DNA from: Nocardioides glacieisoli
Lineage (GTDB): Bacteria; Actinomycetota; Actinomycetes; Propionibacteriales; Nocardioidaceae
NCBI RefSeq assembly: GCF_004137245.1
Contig: NZ_SDWS01000013.1
Location: forward strand, 1-64,000
Reading direction: 5' to 3'
DNA: 64,000 nucleotides
How positions within the stretch are numbered: position 1 is the first letter of the stretch; every line of letters begins with the position of its first letter. Shown in pieces: positions 18,752 to 27,447 of this stretch. The translations under genes were made by a program, and so were the position numbers. Under the pieces are notes generated by a model. It was not told the DNA's origin. It did not search any database and was given only the letters and a program-made list of their open reading frames with translations.

Positions 18752-20707
18752 CTAGAGCCACGCGGCGGGGATAAGTGCACGACCCTCGTGCCAATCCTCC
18801 ACGAGACTCTCGCGGAACCAGTCCTCGTCGATTTCAGCGTGCTCGGTCATGATCACCTGGAATCCGGCATTGCCTTGAGTGGCCTCGTACGCGACTCGTA
18901 GCAGTCGCTCTGCGGCGGCCATATCTCCGATGCGCTCTTCCGCCACGGTCACGGTGTCGGATTCACGCGGGAAGTAGACCTGGCTCGGCTGGTCGAGGAA
19001 GAGCATGTGGGGCACTGGTCGGGCCGCCCCCGCGTACTGCTGGTGCAGCGCAAGATGGGTGATCATGTGATACGCCACCCACGCCTCACCGCTGCCGACG
19101 CGGCGCAGCGGGATGGGACCGTTGGGGCCGTCGACAACTACCGTGAGCTCTCGCGCGTCAAACCGAATCGGATAGCTCGACCATTCGAGATCCAAAGGCG
19201 CGGCAGATGCAGTCATGGTCTGGGAAAGCCGAGAAACGATGGAGGCCATCCGGTCACGTACTGCGCCAGGCCCGACCCTCTCTTCCAGCTCCTGAATCTC
19301 GGTCTGCAGTCGAGAGACTCGAAGGCGTAGATCCGTCAGCCGGGTCTCCTCGGCCACGGACTCGAGGAACAGAGAGACCCGTCCGAACCAGAGGAGTCGT
19401 TGATCGCGCTGGTCGACGTTGCCCTGCAGGCGGCGCTGTTCGAGGTCAAGCGCCTCGAGCTGCCCCGTGACCTCAACCATCTGACGCCGCAGGTCACTCG
19501 CGCGTGCAGCGAGATCCTCTGCCAAGGCGCGCAACTGCGGCGGGTCCTGAGAGAAGGCGGTAACAGTCTGTTCGAGGCTACGAAGAGAGGCCAGCACGTC
19601 GGCATGTGCCGGCAGAGTCTGGTCGAGCTCGGAGGAGCACAGAGGGCACTCATGGAGTGCCGGTGCTCCCTCTGTGACCTCAGCACCGAGTCGTAGCCGC
19701 TCGATCTGGTCCGCCGCAGCGCTGTCGAAGCTTGAGCGGGCGTCGTAGAAGTCGCGGGTTTCGGCGAGCTGCTCCTGAGTGGCTTGGTAGGCCTCTCTAA
19801 GGGTTCGCGCTTGGTCTAGAAGAGCTCGACGTCGCGTGTTGAGTCGGTCGGTGGTCGCGCCGGCGTCGATCTCACGGTCGTCAGCGTCGTCGATCGTGAC
19901 GACCTGGAGGCGGGCAATGGCCTCATGTCGAGGAACCGACTCGCCATCTGGCGTCTGAGCGTCGACCGGCTCGATGGCCCCCAGGTCGATGCCTTCGAGG
20001 AGAAGCCTCGACGCCCGAGAACCTTCTACGTCAGCGAGGTCTTCGAGCTCCCTGACTTGCTGTTGGACGCGGCGGAGTTCGCGGCGGCGGTCGGCCAAGC
20101 GGCGGGCCAGAGCTAGGTCATCGGCGTCTACCGCCCCAAGGAAGAACGGAAGGGTGTCGCGGATCGACGCCTTGACGAAGTCGTCGCTCTGGCGATGGAA
20201 GAGCAAGGTGTTACTGCTGATCTCGTTCTGACTCTGGAACAGCAGCCGTGAGGCGTGCCTGATCGTGGCGCTGTAGCTCGGTGCCAGGCGTCCGTCCGGG
20301 TCGGCTGTGCGAGGGATGCCGGCGAGCTCGGTCAGCAGCGCTTCCAGTCCTGGGACATTGGTGACCGGCTCGAGCGAACCGGCGGCCGGAAGATCGGTTT
20401 GGTCGTACAGGACGCAAACATCGTTGGAAGCAGGGCGGCCGGCTTCGGGTCCGCGGCGCGCGACGAGGACGCGCGACTCACCCACGACGAGCTCGACGGC
20501 GTACCAGGAGACGTTGTCGCGGATCACGCCGTCGGCGACGCGGCACTCGCCGCTGGCAAGGCAGTAGTCGACGATGTCGATGATCGCGGACTTTCCGGTG
20601 CCGGAGTCGCCGGTGATGATGTTGAGGGCGTTCGTCTTGAAGGGCACGACACGTGGTTCGCGGTCACCGTGCGGGAAGAGGATGATCCTGCTCAGTTGGA
20701 AGCTCAC
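18752..20707 (-). CDS. ABC-3C system ATPase (DUF3732 family)
   Basis: A 651-residue protein starting at GTG 20707 (VSFQLSRIILF), overlapping the middle-component gene by a GTGA junction. It is an SMC/Rad50-like ABC ATPase: Walker A TGDSGTGKSAIID near 37-49; long coiled coils between about 200-290 and 385-480, interrupted by a zinc-hook-like CPLCSSEL; a signature-like VGSGEAWVAYHMI; and a Walker B-type MLFLDQPSQVYFP. These are traits of DUF3732, the ATPase of ABC three-component conflict systems described by Aravind and colleagues. It probably senses invading nucleic acid or cellular stress and licenses the coupled effector. Confidence 0.85.
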   Translation of the reverse strand: MSFQLSRIILFPHGDREPRVVPFKTNALNIITGDSGTGKSAIIDIVDYCLASGECRVADGVIRDNVSWYAVELVVGESRVLVARRGPEAGRPASNDVCVLYDQTDLPAAGSLEPVTNVPGLEALLTELAGIPRTADPDGRLAPSYSATIRHASRLLFQSQNEISSNTLLFHRQSDDFVKASIRDTLPFFLGAVDADDLALARRLADRRRELRRVQQQVRELEDLADVEGSRASRLLLEGIDLGAIEPVDAQTPDGESVPRHEAIARLQVVTIDDADDREIDAGATTDRLNTRRRALLDQARTLREAYQATQEQLAETRDFYDARSSFDSAAADQIERLRLGAEVTEGAPALHECPLCSSELDQTLPAHADVLASLRSLEQTVTAFSQDPPQLRALAEDLAARASDLRRQMVEVTGQLEALDLEQRRLQGNVDQRDQRLLWFGRVSLFLESVAEETRLTDLRLRVSRLQTEIQELEERVGPGAVRDRMASIVSRLSQTMTASAAPLDLEWSSYPIRFDARELTVVVDGPNGPIPLRRVGSGEAWVAYHMITHLALHQQYAGAARPVPHMLFLDQPSQVYFPRESDTVTVAEERIGDMAAAERLLRVAYEATQGNAGFQVIMTEHAEIDEDWFRESLVEDWHEGRALIPAAWL

Positions 20708-21210
20708 GCGCTCACCCCCCAGAGGGTCAGCTGGTATTGCCAAGTGCCGTTGCGGGCCAGCCAGCGCCCAAGCTTGGTGGCTTCCTTGAGGATCTCGCCA
20801 GCGACGGCGCCGGTGCGGTCAAGACGTGTCTGTGTCAGTCGCGTCGGCCCTTGGTTGATCGTAAGCTCCGGCCGATTGATGGTCAGGATTCCCTCGCGCA
20901 CCCCGACGAGGAGCGCTTCCCGGACATGCGGGCGGAGCAGCCTCACGCGGCCGGGTGTGAGGAATCGGATGTCGGGGTGGTCGGTCAGCCAAACTACGAG
21001 ATCAGTGCGCGAGTTGTAGGGGAGCTGCTGACGCGAGTGCTCGTGGAGGAGCAGCGGCACGCAGAGGAACGGGAGTGGCCAGGGAAGTCCCTCGCCACGG
21101 GCGGTTTCGTAGGCGCGCGCCGTCTGCCGGATCGTGACCGCGAGAAAGTACGGGTTGAAGAGGTTCGCCTCCTCGCGCACCCGTGTTTCCCACAGCGGCA
21201 GCATCGTCAT
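20704..21210 (-). CDS. ABC-3C system middle component
   Basis: A 168-residue protein (MTMLPLWETRVREEANLFNP) lying between, and overlapping by 4 nt, the effector and ATPase genes. It has the look of the small alpha-helical middle components of ABC-3C systems: an N-terminal motif EEANLFNPYFLA, a PLPFLCVPLLLH block and a C-terminal winged-helix-like segment (LGRWLARNGTWQYQLTLWGV). Its proposed job is to bridge or regulate ATPase and effector. The call depends mainly on size, gene order and partner identity. Confidence 0.78.
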   Translation of the reverse strand: MTMLPLWETRVREEANLFNPYFLAVTIRQTARAYETARGEGLPWPLPFLCVPLLLHEHSRQQLPYNSRTDLVVWLTDHPDIRFLTPGRVRLLRPHVREALLVGVREGILTINRPELTINQGPTRLTQTRLDRTGAVAGEILKEATKLGRWLARNGTWQYQLTLWGVSA

Positions 21211-22391
21211 GCTGTGCTCTCTCCGATTGCAGTGGACAAGATGCTCTCGAAGTTAGGGTGCCAGCCGACGCGCATCTGGTCGCTGAGGATGTGGAACGAG
21301 CCGCGGGTGACGAAGGCCGCGGTGCACCGTGGGCGGATGGGAAAGTCGGCCTCGAGCTCAAACCACTTGTAGAGCTGCTTCGCCTCGCGTTGCATCTCTT
21401 CTTCAGCAGCGGCCGGACCGATCTCATCGCACATCACGGTGAACCGGCGGCGCCACTCGCTCACGAGGTCGGACTCGTAGTCGGCAAGGTCGCCCACGGT
21501 GAGCAGCTCGGCCCCGAGCCAGCGTGAGCGCTGGCTGAAGGCCTGCATGTAGTCCTTTGCTGCTTGCAGTACCCGGGTGCCAGAGACTGGTAGCAGCGAG
21601 AGTTGCCGGGCGAACATGCTGTCGCCGACATCGCCCAGGTCGGCGTCCGATGGCTCGGGCACGTCGATGGGGAGATTGTCCGCCGTCAACGCGTCGCTGA
21701 GTGACTCGATCTTCAGGTCGATCTCGATCGAGTTGATGGCTCCCGGCCGCTTCTTGCTCAAGTGTTCGGCGCAGCGTGCGTACCACCACTCAACCATCCG
21801 TTCACGGACGTAATCGACCTTGCTCGGCCGGACGAAACGCAAGCGCTGGTTCAGTCGATCGTCGAGCCCGTCGATCTCGGGGGCTTCGGAGATAATGCGG
21901 GCGCGATCGAGCAGGCTCAGCCGCTGGGAGCGGTTGAGGTCACGGAACGCCTTTCGGGCTGCTTGGGTCGACACGGCGTCGCTGGTCTTGGCGTACTCGA
22001 GGAGCAACTCTTCAGCCTTCTCGACGTCTCGGTCTGAGATGCCCAGCAGCGCGGGCGCGGAGTCATCGGCACATCCTGCTGTCGTGATGAGGAACAGGCA
22101 TGCGTCGTCGGACAGCTCACCTGCGACCAGCCGTGTGCACCACACCCGGAGTGTCGACCATAGGTCCGTGTTGGCGTTCGTCAGATCCGGCCGTCGCTCG
22201 CCCTGGTGGTGCTTGAGTTGCAGGAGCTCCATCGGCTCCGCGCCTTGAGGGAAAGTGACGTCGTCGAGTGTCTCGATCTCCACCAGGAGCGGTGAACCGT
22301 CCATACGCTCCAGCGCAGCCAACAGCGAGTACTTGCACTGGTACAAGTAACCCAGTGCCGATGCCGCCGCGCTGAAAGGGTCCGAGCTCAA
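21207..22391 (-). CDS. ABC-3C system effector, nuclease-like N terminus
   Basis: A 394-residue protein from a probable TTG start at 22391. The N terminus reads ASALGYLYQCKYSLLAALER, then VEIETLDDVTF and ELLQLKHHQG: a conserved Glu followed by QLKH, the layout of a PD-(D/E)XK-type nuclease related to the DUF4297/Cap4-like group. The C-terminal half (about 230-390) with GELLTVGD-like LGAELLTVGDLADYESDLVS and DQMRVGWHPNFE matches the C-terminal domain that ABC-3C effectors share. It is first in the three-gene operon. Expected role: DNA cleavage leading to abortive defence; not tested. Confidence 0.8.
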   Translation of the reverse strand: MSSDPFSAAASALGYLYQCKYSLLAALERMDGSPLLVEIETLDDVTFPQGAEPMELLQLKHHQGERRPDLTNANTDLWSTLRVWCTRLVAGELSDDACLFLITTAGCADDSAPALLGISDRDVEKAEELLLEYAKTSDAVSTQAARKAFRDLNRSQRLSLLDRARIISEAPEIDGLDDRLNQRLRFVRPSKVDYVRERMVEWWYARCAEHLSKKRPGAINSIEIDLKIESLSDALTADNLPIDVPEPSDADLGDVGDSMFARQLSLLPVSGTRVLQAAKDYMQAFSQRSRWLGAELLTVGDLADYESDLVSEWRRRFTVMCDEIGPAAAEEEMQREAKQLYKWFELEADFPIRPRCTAAFVTRGSFHILSDQMRVGWHPNFESILSTAIGESTA

Positions 22392-22733
22392 CCTTGCCTC
22401 CCCGCAGTACTCGACCGGAACCTAGCATCGCCGACTCGACTTGTCGCCAACATCCGCTTGATGGCGCGGATTCCCGGGCCGGCTTCTGCGCCGTTCGTCT
22501 TTCAGTCGTCCGGCACGAATACCCGTGTGCTCATGTCCCTTAGGTAGTGGTGTGGTTCGGCAAGGGCCGATCAGCCGGATCGTCGCACGGATCTCGGATC
22601 GGCAAATCGTTACCACCTTGCCGGGAACGGCCCGACCGCACCGATCCGTCAAGGATTCCCTTGGGGACGTCGTCAATCTCTCTTGCATCTCGACAGGGGC
22701 GGCGCCATGGCTGGTCCCCCGGCAACAGGTGCC
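22392..22733. other. Intergenic region, upstream of the ABC-3C operon
   Basis: 342 bases without a convincing gene on either strand. It should contain the promoter of the minus-strand ABC-3C operon next to 22391. No repeat or strong hairpin was noticed. The short open frames here have neither start sites nor composition typical of genes. Confidence 0.4.
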
Positions 22734-23228
22734 TCAGAACAGTGCCATCTGCGCCTCGTCGACCGACGCCAGCGCGCGGGCAATCCGCTCGTCATCCCAG
22801 CCGTCCGCAACCGCGGCTCGCAGTGCGAGCGACCTGCGGTACATCGCCTCTCGGCCGAACATCCGACTGCGGTAGCCGCGCGCACCGCCGCGGCCATGCT
22901 GCGCGATCCGGGAAAGGTTCGCTGCTTGAGTGGACCCTTCGAGGTGATCCAGCAGGGTGCCCTCGGCGCGTACGCAGATCGGGTTGTCACACACGACGTG
23001 CTCGACCACCGGGGAAAGGTCGATCGACACCCCCTCGGCCAGCGCCCAGGCAACTCGATGAGGCCTCAGCACCCTCTGGCGACCTTCCCGCGATATCCAA
23101 AAGCGCCCGTACCCGTCATCAGCGATCGCGGCTGTGCCGCCCCCGGCCCACAACCAACAATCGGTCTCCCGAGGGCCCTTCACGACGCGCGACCAGAACC
23201 GGTCGACCTCGTCCGCCGTGAGCTGCAT
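22734..23228 (-). CDS. HNH-type endonuclease
   Basis: A 164-residue protein with the HNH_3-like signature used by phage and element nucleases: CWLWAGGG near 24-31, GYGRF near 40-44, RPHRVAWALAEG near 55-66, then VEHVVCDNPICVRAEG (His and paired Cys, about 74-89) and STQAANLSR. The C-terminal tail, DGWDDERIARALASVDEAQM, looks like a small helical DNA-contact region. It would be a metal-dependent DNA-nicking or cutting enzyme, either free-standing homing-like or serving the mobile element. It is the first of a run of minus-strand genes but is separated from them by 54 bp. Confidence 0.85.
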   Translation of the reverse strand: MQLTADEVDRFWSRVVKGPRETDCWLWAGGGTAAIADDGYGRFWISREGRQRVLRPHRVAWALAEGVSIDLSPVVEHVVCDNPICVRAEGTLLDHLEGSTQAANLSRIAQHGRGGARGYRSRMFGREAMYRRSLALRAAVADGWDDERIARALASVDEAQMALF

Positions 23229-23282
23229 GCGGCCAACGTAGACGCCGGCACCGACACTTGGGTGCGGTCCTTGCCGCGGTGC

Positions 23283-24029
23283 TCAGCGGCCAGTCGCCGG
23301 GCTGGAGCCCGGGAGGGTGAAGAGTCCTTCGTCCTGTGCCACCGTCGGGGAAGGAGCGGTGGGCGGGGCCAGTAGCGCGCCGGCCTGCAGGGCGGCGGAT
23401 CGGGTCGGCGCGGCCGGTGCGGCTGGTTGCTGGTCGAGGAGCTCGAGGAGCTCGAGGAGCTCGAGGAGCTCGAGGAGGTCGACGGGTTCGTCATCGACGG
23501 TGAGCGGGAGCGCGCGCGAGATCGCCGCCTTCTGGCGGTCCCGAACTTCACGCAGTGCGACGAGGTGTTTGCCGTAGACCTCGTCCCACTCCGCCTGAGC
23601 CTCCTGGTGCTCGTCGTCGGAGTCGAAGCGTCTGCGCCATGGCCAGCCGCCGCGTGCATCGCTGAACTCACTCCATCGGCGGTTCTCGTCGCGCTCGTTC
23701 CGGCGCAGCGTGTCCAGTTCGGTCCGCAGCTCCTGCGGCAGGGCCGTGCCGTACGCTGCGGCCTCGGCCCAGGTCACTTTCAACACGACCTTCGGCCTGA
23801 TCCTGCGCCAGGCCTCCGTGTCGGTGCCGGCTGCCTTCATCGCCTCGGAGAACCCCGAGTGGTCTTCGAGCCAGACCGCCTTGCGGTTGTAGTTGATCCA
23901 GCAGCCTTCCTGCGGTGCGGAACGGCCGCCTTCCAGTGTCCCGTGTTCGCGGAGGCTATTGAGGAGAGCGTCGGCTGCCATTGCGGAGCCCAGTGCACCC
24001 AGCAGGTTCTGTTGGTCCCGGTTCAGCAT
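23283..24029 (-). CDS. Hypothetical element protein with LLEL repeat
   Basis: A 248-residue protein. I chose ATG 24029 (MLNRDQQNLLGALGSAMAAD), since the upstream extension is a Pro/Arg-rich shadow of the next gene. The centre is Trp- and charge-rich (GCWINYNRKAVWLEDHSGF, GWPWRRRFDSDDEHQEAQAE) and helical. Near the C terminus the residues LLELLELLELLELLD come from five near-perfect 9-bp repeats at 23430-23480, followed by a Pro/Ala-rich tail. No family is recognised. It is 16 bp downstream of the DnaA-domain gene and probably co-transcribed with it. Confidence 0.65.
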   Translation of the reverse strand: MLNRDQQNLLGALGSAMAADALLNSLREHGTLEGGRSAPQEGCWINYNRKAVWLEDHSGFSEAMKAAGTDTEAWRRIRPKVVLKVTWAEAAAYGTALPQELRTELDTLRRNERDENRRWSEFSDARGGWPWRRRFDSDDEHQEAQAEWDEVYGKHLVALREVRDRQKAAISRALPLTVDDEPVDLLELLELLELLELLDQQPAAPAAPTRSAALQAGALLAPPTAPSPTVAQDEGLFTLPGSSPATGR

Positions 24030-24045
24030 CGCGCTCGGCACTGCC

Positions 24046-24750
24046 CTACCTGGCGGGCGCGGCCGAGACCGCGAGCCGCTGACCGTCTTCGTCCTGGTGC
24101 CGACGGGCGGTCTCGTGGTGGGCCTGGTCGAGGGCGGCCAGCTGCAGCGTTGTGCTGCGCCCGCTCTCGGGGGCCGCGGGGTCCTCGGCGGGGATGCGGG
24201 TCGGCTCCGCATAGTGCTCATCGAGTTGGTCGACGATGCGGGAGCACACTGCGTTGAGCCGAGGGTTGTTCGCGACCTTGTTCTGGGCGTACATGACGCT
24301 GGTGTGGTCCTTGCCGAAGTAGGCCGCGATCGCCGGCAGGGTCAGGCCGCCGCGCCGGGCTGCCGTCATCGCCACGGCGCGGGCGTCGGTCACCGCGCGG
24401 TGGCGGTCGGCGCTGCGCACCGCGTCGCGGGTGGTGCCGAAGGACTGCGCGGCGGTGGCGATCGCGATCGCGCAGATGCCGTCGGGTCCGACGTCGGCCA
24501 CCTCGCCATTCGCGGTTCCGGTGGCGTTGACCTGAGTGGCCAGTGCGATCGCGAGCGACCGCAGCTGCTCGGCGTTCATCTGGTCGAGCGTCCGCTCGAC
24601 GGCGGACTGATTCGCGTTGGCGACCAGGGCGGCGAATGCCGCCGCCTGCTTGGTGGTGAGCTCGCCATCTGGTGCAGCCGCCTCGGCGGGCTGGTCCTGC
24701 TGGTCGTCGACGAGCCGGAGCCGCCGAGTGCTGTTGTCTGGAGTGGCCAT
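24046..24750 (-). CDS. Stand-alone DnaA domain IV-like DNA-binding protein
   Basis: A 234-residue protein from ATG 24750. It has an acidic N-terminal region, then residues about 100-165 align with the DnaA C-terminal DNA-binding domain: a FGTTRDAVRSADR helix, DARAVAMTAARR (compare ARQIAMYLAR), LTLPAIAAYFG and KDHTSVMYAQNKV (compare RDHTTVIHA in the DnaA-box signature). There is no AAA+ domain, so it is not an initiator ATPase. Stand-alone DnaA domain IV proteins could bind DnaA boxes in the element or chromosome, for replication control or gene regulation. It is followed by the LLEL-repeat gene and preceded, 6 bp away, by another element gene. Confidence 0.8.
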   Translation of the reverse strand: MATPDNSTRRLRLVDDQQDQPAEAAAPDGELTTKQAAAFAALVANANQSAVERTLDQMNAEQLRSLAIALATQVNATGTANGEVADVGPDGICAIAIATAAQSFGTTRDAVRSADRHRAVTDARAVAMTAARRGGLTLPAIAAYFGKDHTSVMYAQNKVANNPRLNAVCSRIVDQLDEHYAEPTRIPAEDPAAPESGRSTTLQLAALDQAHHETARRHQDEDGQRLAVSAAPAR

Positions 24751-24755
24751 CGCGG

Positions 24756-25445
24756 CTACCACCTTTCGTGAAGATCGTTGTGGGCGGGCTTGGTGTCGTC
24801 GGGTTGAGTGGCGGCCGCGGCCAGTTCACCGGCGCGGTCGACGTCGTCGCGGTAGCGCTGCCGGCGGCCGCGGCGGACCGGCGTCGAGGCGTGGGTCTCG
24901 TCGCGCTCGTTTCGGGGCCTCGGTTGGTGCTTGCCCGGCTGGCAGCCGTCGCCCAGCCGGTCACGCAACCTCTCCAGGAAGCCCGGCAGGCCGTATCGGT
25001 GCCAGTCCTCGAGCGCGGCCGGGGTGACGGCGAAGCTGGTGTAGTAGCGGCTGCACGCCAGCACCGCCAGGTCATGCACCAGGTGGGGGTGCGCGGGCCA
25101 GCACTCGGGGATGCCTGTGCGGGTCACGTTCCACAGGTGCTGCTCGTTGACCCACATCGCGACCAGGTCCAGCCACGCCCAGAGCTCGGTACGCATAGAA
25201 CCGGTACACGTGGCCGGGTCCCAAGGCCGCGGCATCTGCGCGAGCTCGCGCAGCGCCTCCTCGTCGGCTGGCGGCTCGACGGTGGCCTGCTGCAGCTGTT
25301 CCATCGCGGTCCGGATCGTGGGCCCGGGCTCGGGGAACGGCCGCACCATCAGTCCGACCAGAGGCATCATCGCGTTCCCGCCGGGGGCGACAACAGTTCC
25401 GCCCGCTGCGCGAGAGGCGACCTGTGAGGGGTGCATCGTCGTCAT
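24756..25445 (-). CDS. Conserved element protein (DUF4913-like)
   Basis: A 229-residue protein whose ATG at 25445 lies in the ribosome-binding region after the coupling-protein gene. The centre is aromatic: TELWAWLDLVAMWVNEQHLW, then CWPAHPHLVHDLAVLACSRY and ALEDWHRYGLPGFLERL. This resembles the DUF4913-type proteins found beside coupling-protein genes in actinobacterial elements; the assignment is from memory of motifs and is tentative. The C-terminal 60 residues are charged and probably disordered. Role unknown, perhaps a transfer accessory. Confidence 0.65.
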   Translation of the reverse strand: MTTMHPSQVASRAAGGTVVAPGGNAMMPLVGLMVRPFPEPGPTIRTAMEQLQQATVEPPADEEALRELAQMPRPWDPATCTGSMRTELWAWLDLVAMWVNEQHLWNVTRTGIPECWPAHPHLVHDLAVLACSRYYTSFAVTPAALEDWHRYGLPGFLERLRDRLGDGCQPGKHQPRPRNERDETHASTPVRRGRRQRYRDDVDRAGELAAAATQPDDTKPAHNDLHERW

Positions 25446-26923
25446 CGCTCCCCCTCCCTACTTCGGCATCCCGAGGCGCTGTCGGGTCCGGGACACGGTC
25501 TCGGTCGGTGTGGGCTGGTCCGCTGCCGGGGCGGTGGGTTCCGCGACTGGGCTGCGGGCCGCACTCGGGCCCGCTTCTGCGCAGCCAGCAGCTCCTTCCC
25601 GCGCTTGCCGTCGATGCAGCGGTGCAGGTTCGCGATGATCGGGTCGTACATCTCGGCCAGGACCAGGGCCTTGCGCTGCTCGATGCGGCGCAGCTCAGCC
25701 GGCTCGAGGATCGGCACCCGACGCTGGTCAAAGGACCGGTCCATCACGCCGAACAACTCGTGGCCGCGCGCCGAGTACCGGGTCTCGGTGTGGCTCGTGG
25801 ATCCGATCAGGTCGGAGAGCTCCTGGCAAAAGCGGATGTCCTTGCCGCCACCGAAGACCACCAGGTTGTTCGACAACCCGTAGATGGTGCGTGCCTCGTC
25901 CTCGCCGTAGGAGACCACGAACTGCCGCCAGGTCTGGGCAGCAAGGATGAAGGACAGCCCCAGTGCGCGCTCGTTGGCCATCCGCGTCGACAGTGTGGGA
26001 ATTGGCGCTGTTGAGGGCAGCTCGTCCAGGCAAGCCAGGAACGGGGGGCACAACCGTCCGTGAGGGGAGGTCTCGCCCAGCCGCTTGGCCGTGTCCAGGA
26101 TCTGTTCGGTGACAGCCGTCATCAGCGGTGACGCGCTTGCGTACGGGTCGTCGCGACCCAGCAGGTAGATCGTGCCGCCGGCCTTGATTAGTGCTTCGAG
26201 GTCGGTCGCGGGCCGCGTCGCGGAGGGGACGCAGCGTTCCCGGATCGAGCGCTGGAAGAACAGCGCCATGGACTGTTGGACGGTGGTGATCGTGTTGCCG
26301 GCCGTCCGCTCGTCGCCGTACAGGGCGCCGCGCAGCAGGCCGTCCCATAGGGGCTCCGTCGCCGGGTGGGTGCGCAGGATTTCCTCTGCCTGGGGATGCT
26401 CCCGCGGGCTGGAGACCCACATGAGCACCTCATCCAGACCGATGCCGGCGATCGCCGCGGCGTGGAAGAAGGCCTGCAGGACCTTCGCGCACTCACCGGC
26501 GTAGAACCGGGCCGCCTGATCCGAGGACTGGGAGGTGGCACCCTTGATGGTGCCGTTGGCGAACGCCTTCGCGCGCCGTTCGGCGTGCATCGCGTCCTCG
26601 CAGCCGGCGATCGGGTCCCACACCAGCTCCGGGGTGCCGGGGGCGGCGTTGAACGGGTCCAGGACCACGACCGGGCGCCCGTCACGTTGCCGGGCCTCCA
26701 GCGTGAGGAACAGGTCCTCCGGCTTGGTCAGAGTCACCAGGGCGCCGCCTGGGGCATCCAGCAGGGCAGGCACCAGGAGGTCCAGGGTCTTGCCCGAGCC
26801 TTGGGGGCCGATCACGCACGTGGTCCGGTCGAACGGCACCCACAGCTCGGGACCGTTGCGCCCGGCCCGGCCGAGCCGCCAGCCCACCTCGTGGGGGTTC
26901 ACGTGCTTCAGGCCTGTGGCCAT
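25442..26923 (-). CDS. Type IV coupling protein (TraG/TraD/VirD4-like)
   Basis: About 490 residues from ATG 26923 (MATGLKHVNPHEVGWRLG), overlapping the upstream stop. Walker A CVIGPQGSGKTLD is near 37-49; a TraG/VirD4 core follows with VVVLDPFNAAP, the TLTKPEDLF block, FLACLDELPSTAP (Walker B-type) and ILAAQTWRQF. It would pump relaxosome DNA to the transfer channel. The long N-terminal membrane part of VirD4 is missing and may be supplied by the upstream membrane gene. The last 35 codons look out of frame: the neighbouring frame gives EPTAPAADQPTPTETVSRTR and ends at a stop at 25458, so a one-base indel near 25560 is likely. Confidence 0.85.
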   Translation of the reverse strand: MATGLKHVNPHEVGWRLGRAGRNGPELWVPFDRTTCVIGPQGSGKTLDLLVPALLDAPGGALVTLTKPEDLFLTLEARQRDGRPVVVLDPFNAAPGTPELVWDPIAGCEDAMHAERRAKAFANGTIKGATSQSSDQAARFYAGECAKVLQAFFHAAAIAGIGLDEVLMWVSSPREHPQAEEILRTHPATEPLWDGLLRGALYGDERTAGNTITTVQQSMALFFQRSIRERCVPSATRPATDLEALIKAGGTIYLLGRDDPYASASPLMTAVTEQILDTAKRLGETSPHGRLCPPFLACLDELPSTAPIPTLSTRMANERALGLSFILAAQTWRQFVVSYGEDEARTIYGLSNNLVVFGGGKDIRFCQELSDLIGSTSHTETRYSARGHELFGVMDRSFDQRRVPILEPAELRRIEQRKALVLAEMYDPIIANLHRCIDGKRGKELLAAQKRARVRPAAQSRNPPPRQRTSPHRPRPCPGPDSASGCRSREGER

Positions 26924-27447
26924 CAGAGGGTCCTCTCTTCCGGTTGGTTGGCGGCCCGCCGCTTGCTGCGGACTGGCCCCCTGCGCTGGGAGCGGGCGTA
27001 GAGGTCGGGCCGGACGACGTCGGCGCTCTTGCGTAGCCGCGGCACCCCGAGCGCCTCCGCGGCCTGCGCCGGCGTGGCCAGGCCGTGCAAGGACGTGGCG
27101 CCGGTCAGGCCCCGCATCCACATGCCGACGACGGCCGCAGCACCGAGCACCAGCACCTCGCCGACCGCTGTGAGCACCCACATCAGTGCATGCGGCGGCA
27201 GCGTCTCGGCAACGCTGGGGCGCAGACCCACACCGAATTGCCCGTGCAGCAGCCCGCCGTAGGCGTCCAAGAGGTGCGCATTCGGCAACGCGAAGTGCCC
27301 CGACGTCGCGAACCCGATGACGGCCTGGACGACCAGCGGCGTCACCAGGAAGAAGAAGAGCCCGGTAAGGATGCAGGCTGCCTTGAACTCGCCCGCCGAC
27401 GGGGCGATGCTGGTGAACCGGTCGCGCCGTGCGCGCTCCATGCTCAT
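26923..27447 (-). CDS. Membrane protein partner of the coupling protein
   Basis: A 174-residue protein from ATG 27447 (MSMERARRDRFTSIAPSAGE). Two strong membrane segments are visible: ACILTGLFFFLVTPLVVQAV (about 24-43) and LTAVGEVLVLGAAAVVGMWM (about 92-111). The C-terminal part (TPAQAAEALGVPRLRKSADV) resembles the membrane-proximal segment that precedes the ATPase in TraG/VirD4 proteins. Start and stop overlap both neighbours. I infer that this gene encodes the separated membrane domain of a split coupling protein. Confidence 0.75.
   Translation of the reverse strand: MSMERARRDRFTSIAPSAGEFKAACILTGLFFFLVTPLVVQAVIGFATSGHFALPNAHLLDAYGGLLHGQFGVGLRPSVAETLPPHALMWVLTAVGEVLVLGAAAVVGMWMRGLTGATSLHGLATPAQAAEALGVPRLRKSADVVRPDLYARSQRRGPVRSKRRAANQPEERTL

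Noticed and set aside
23427..23480. Tandem repeat as a CRISPR array
   Set aside because: The repeats are 9 bp without spacers and lie in frame in a coding sequence.
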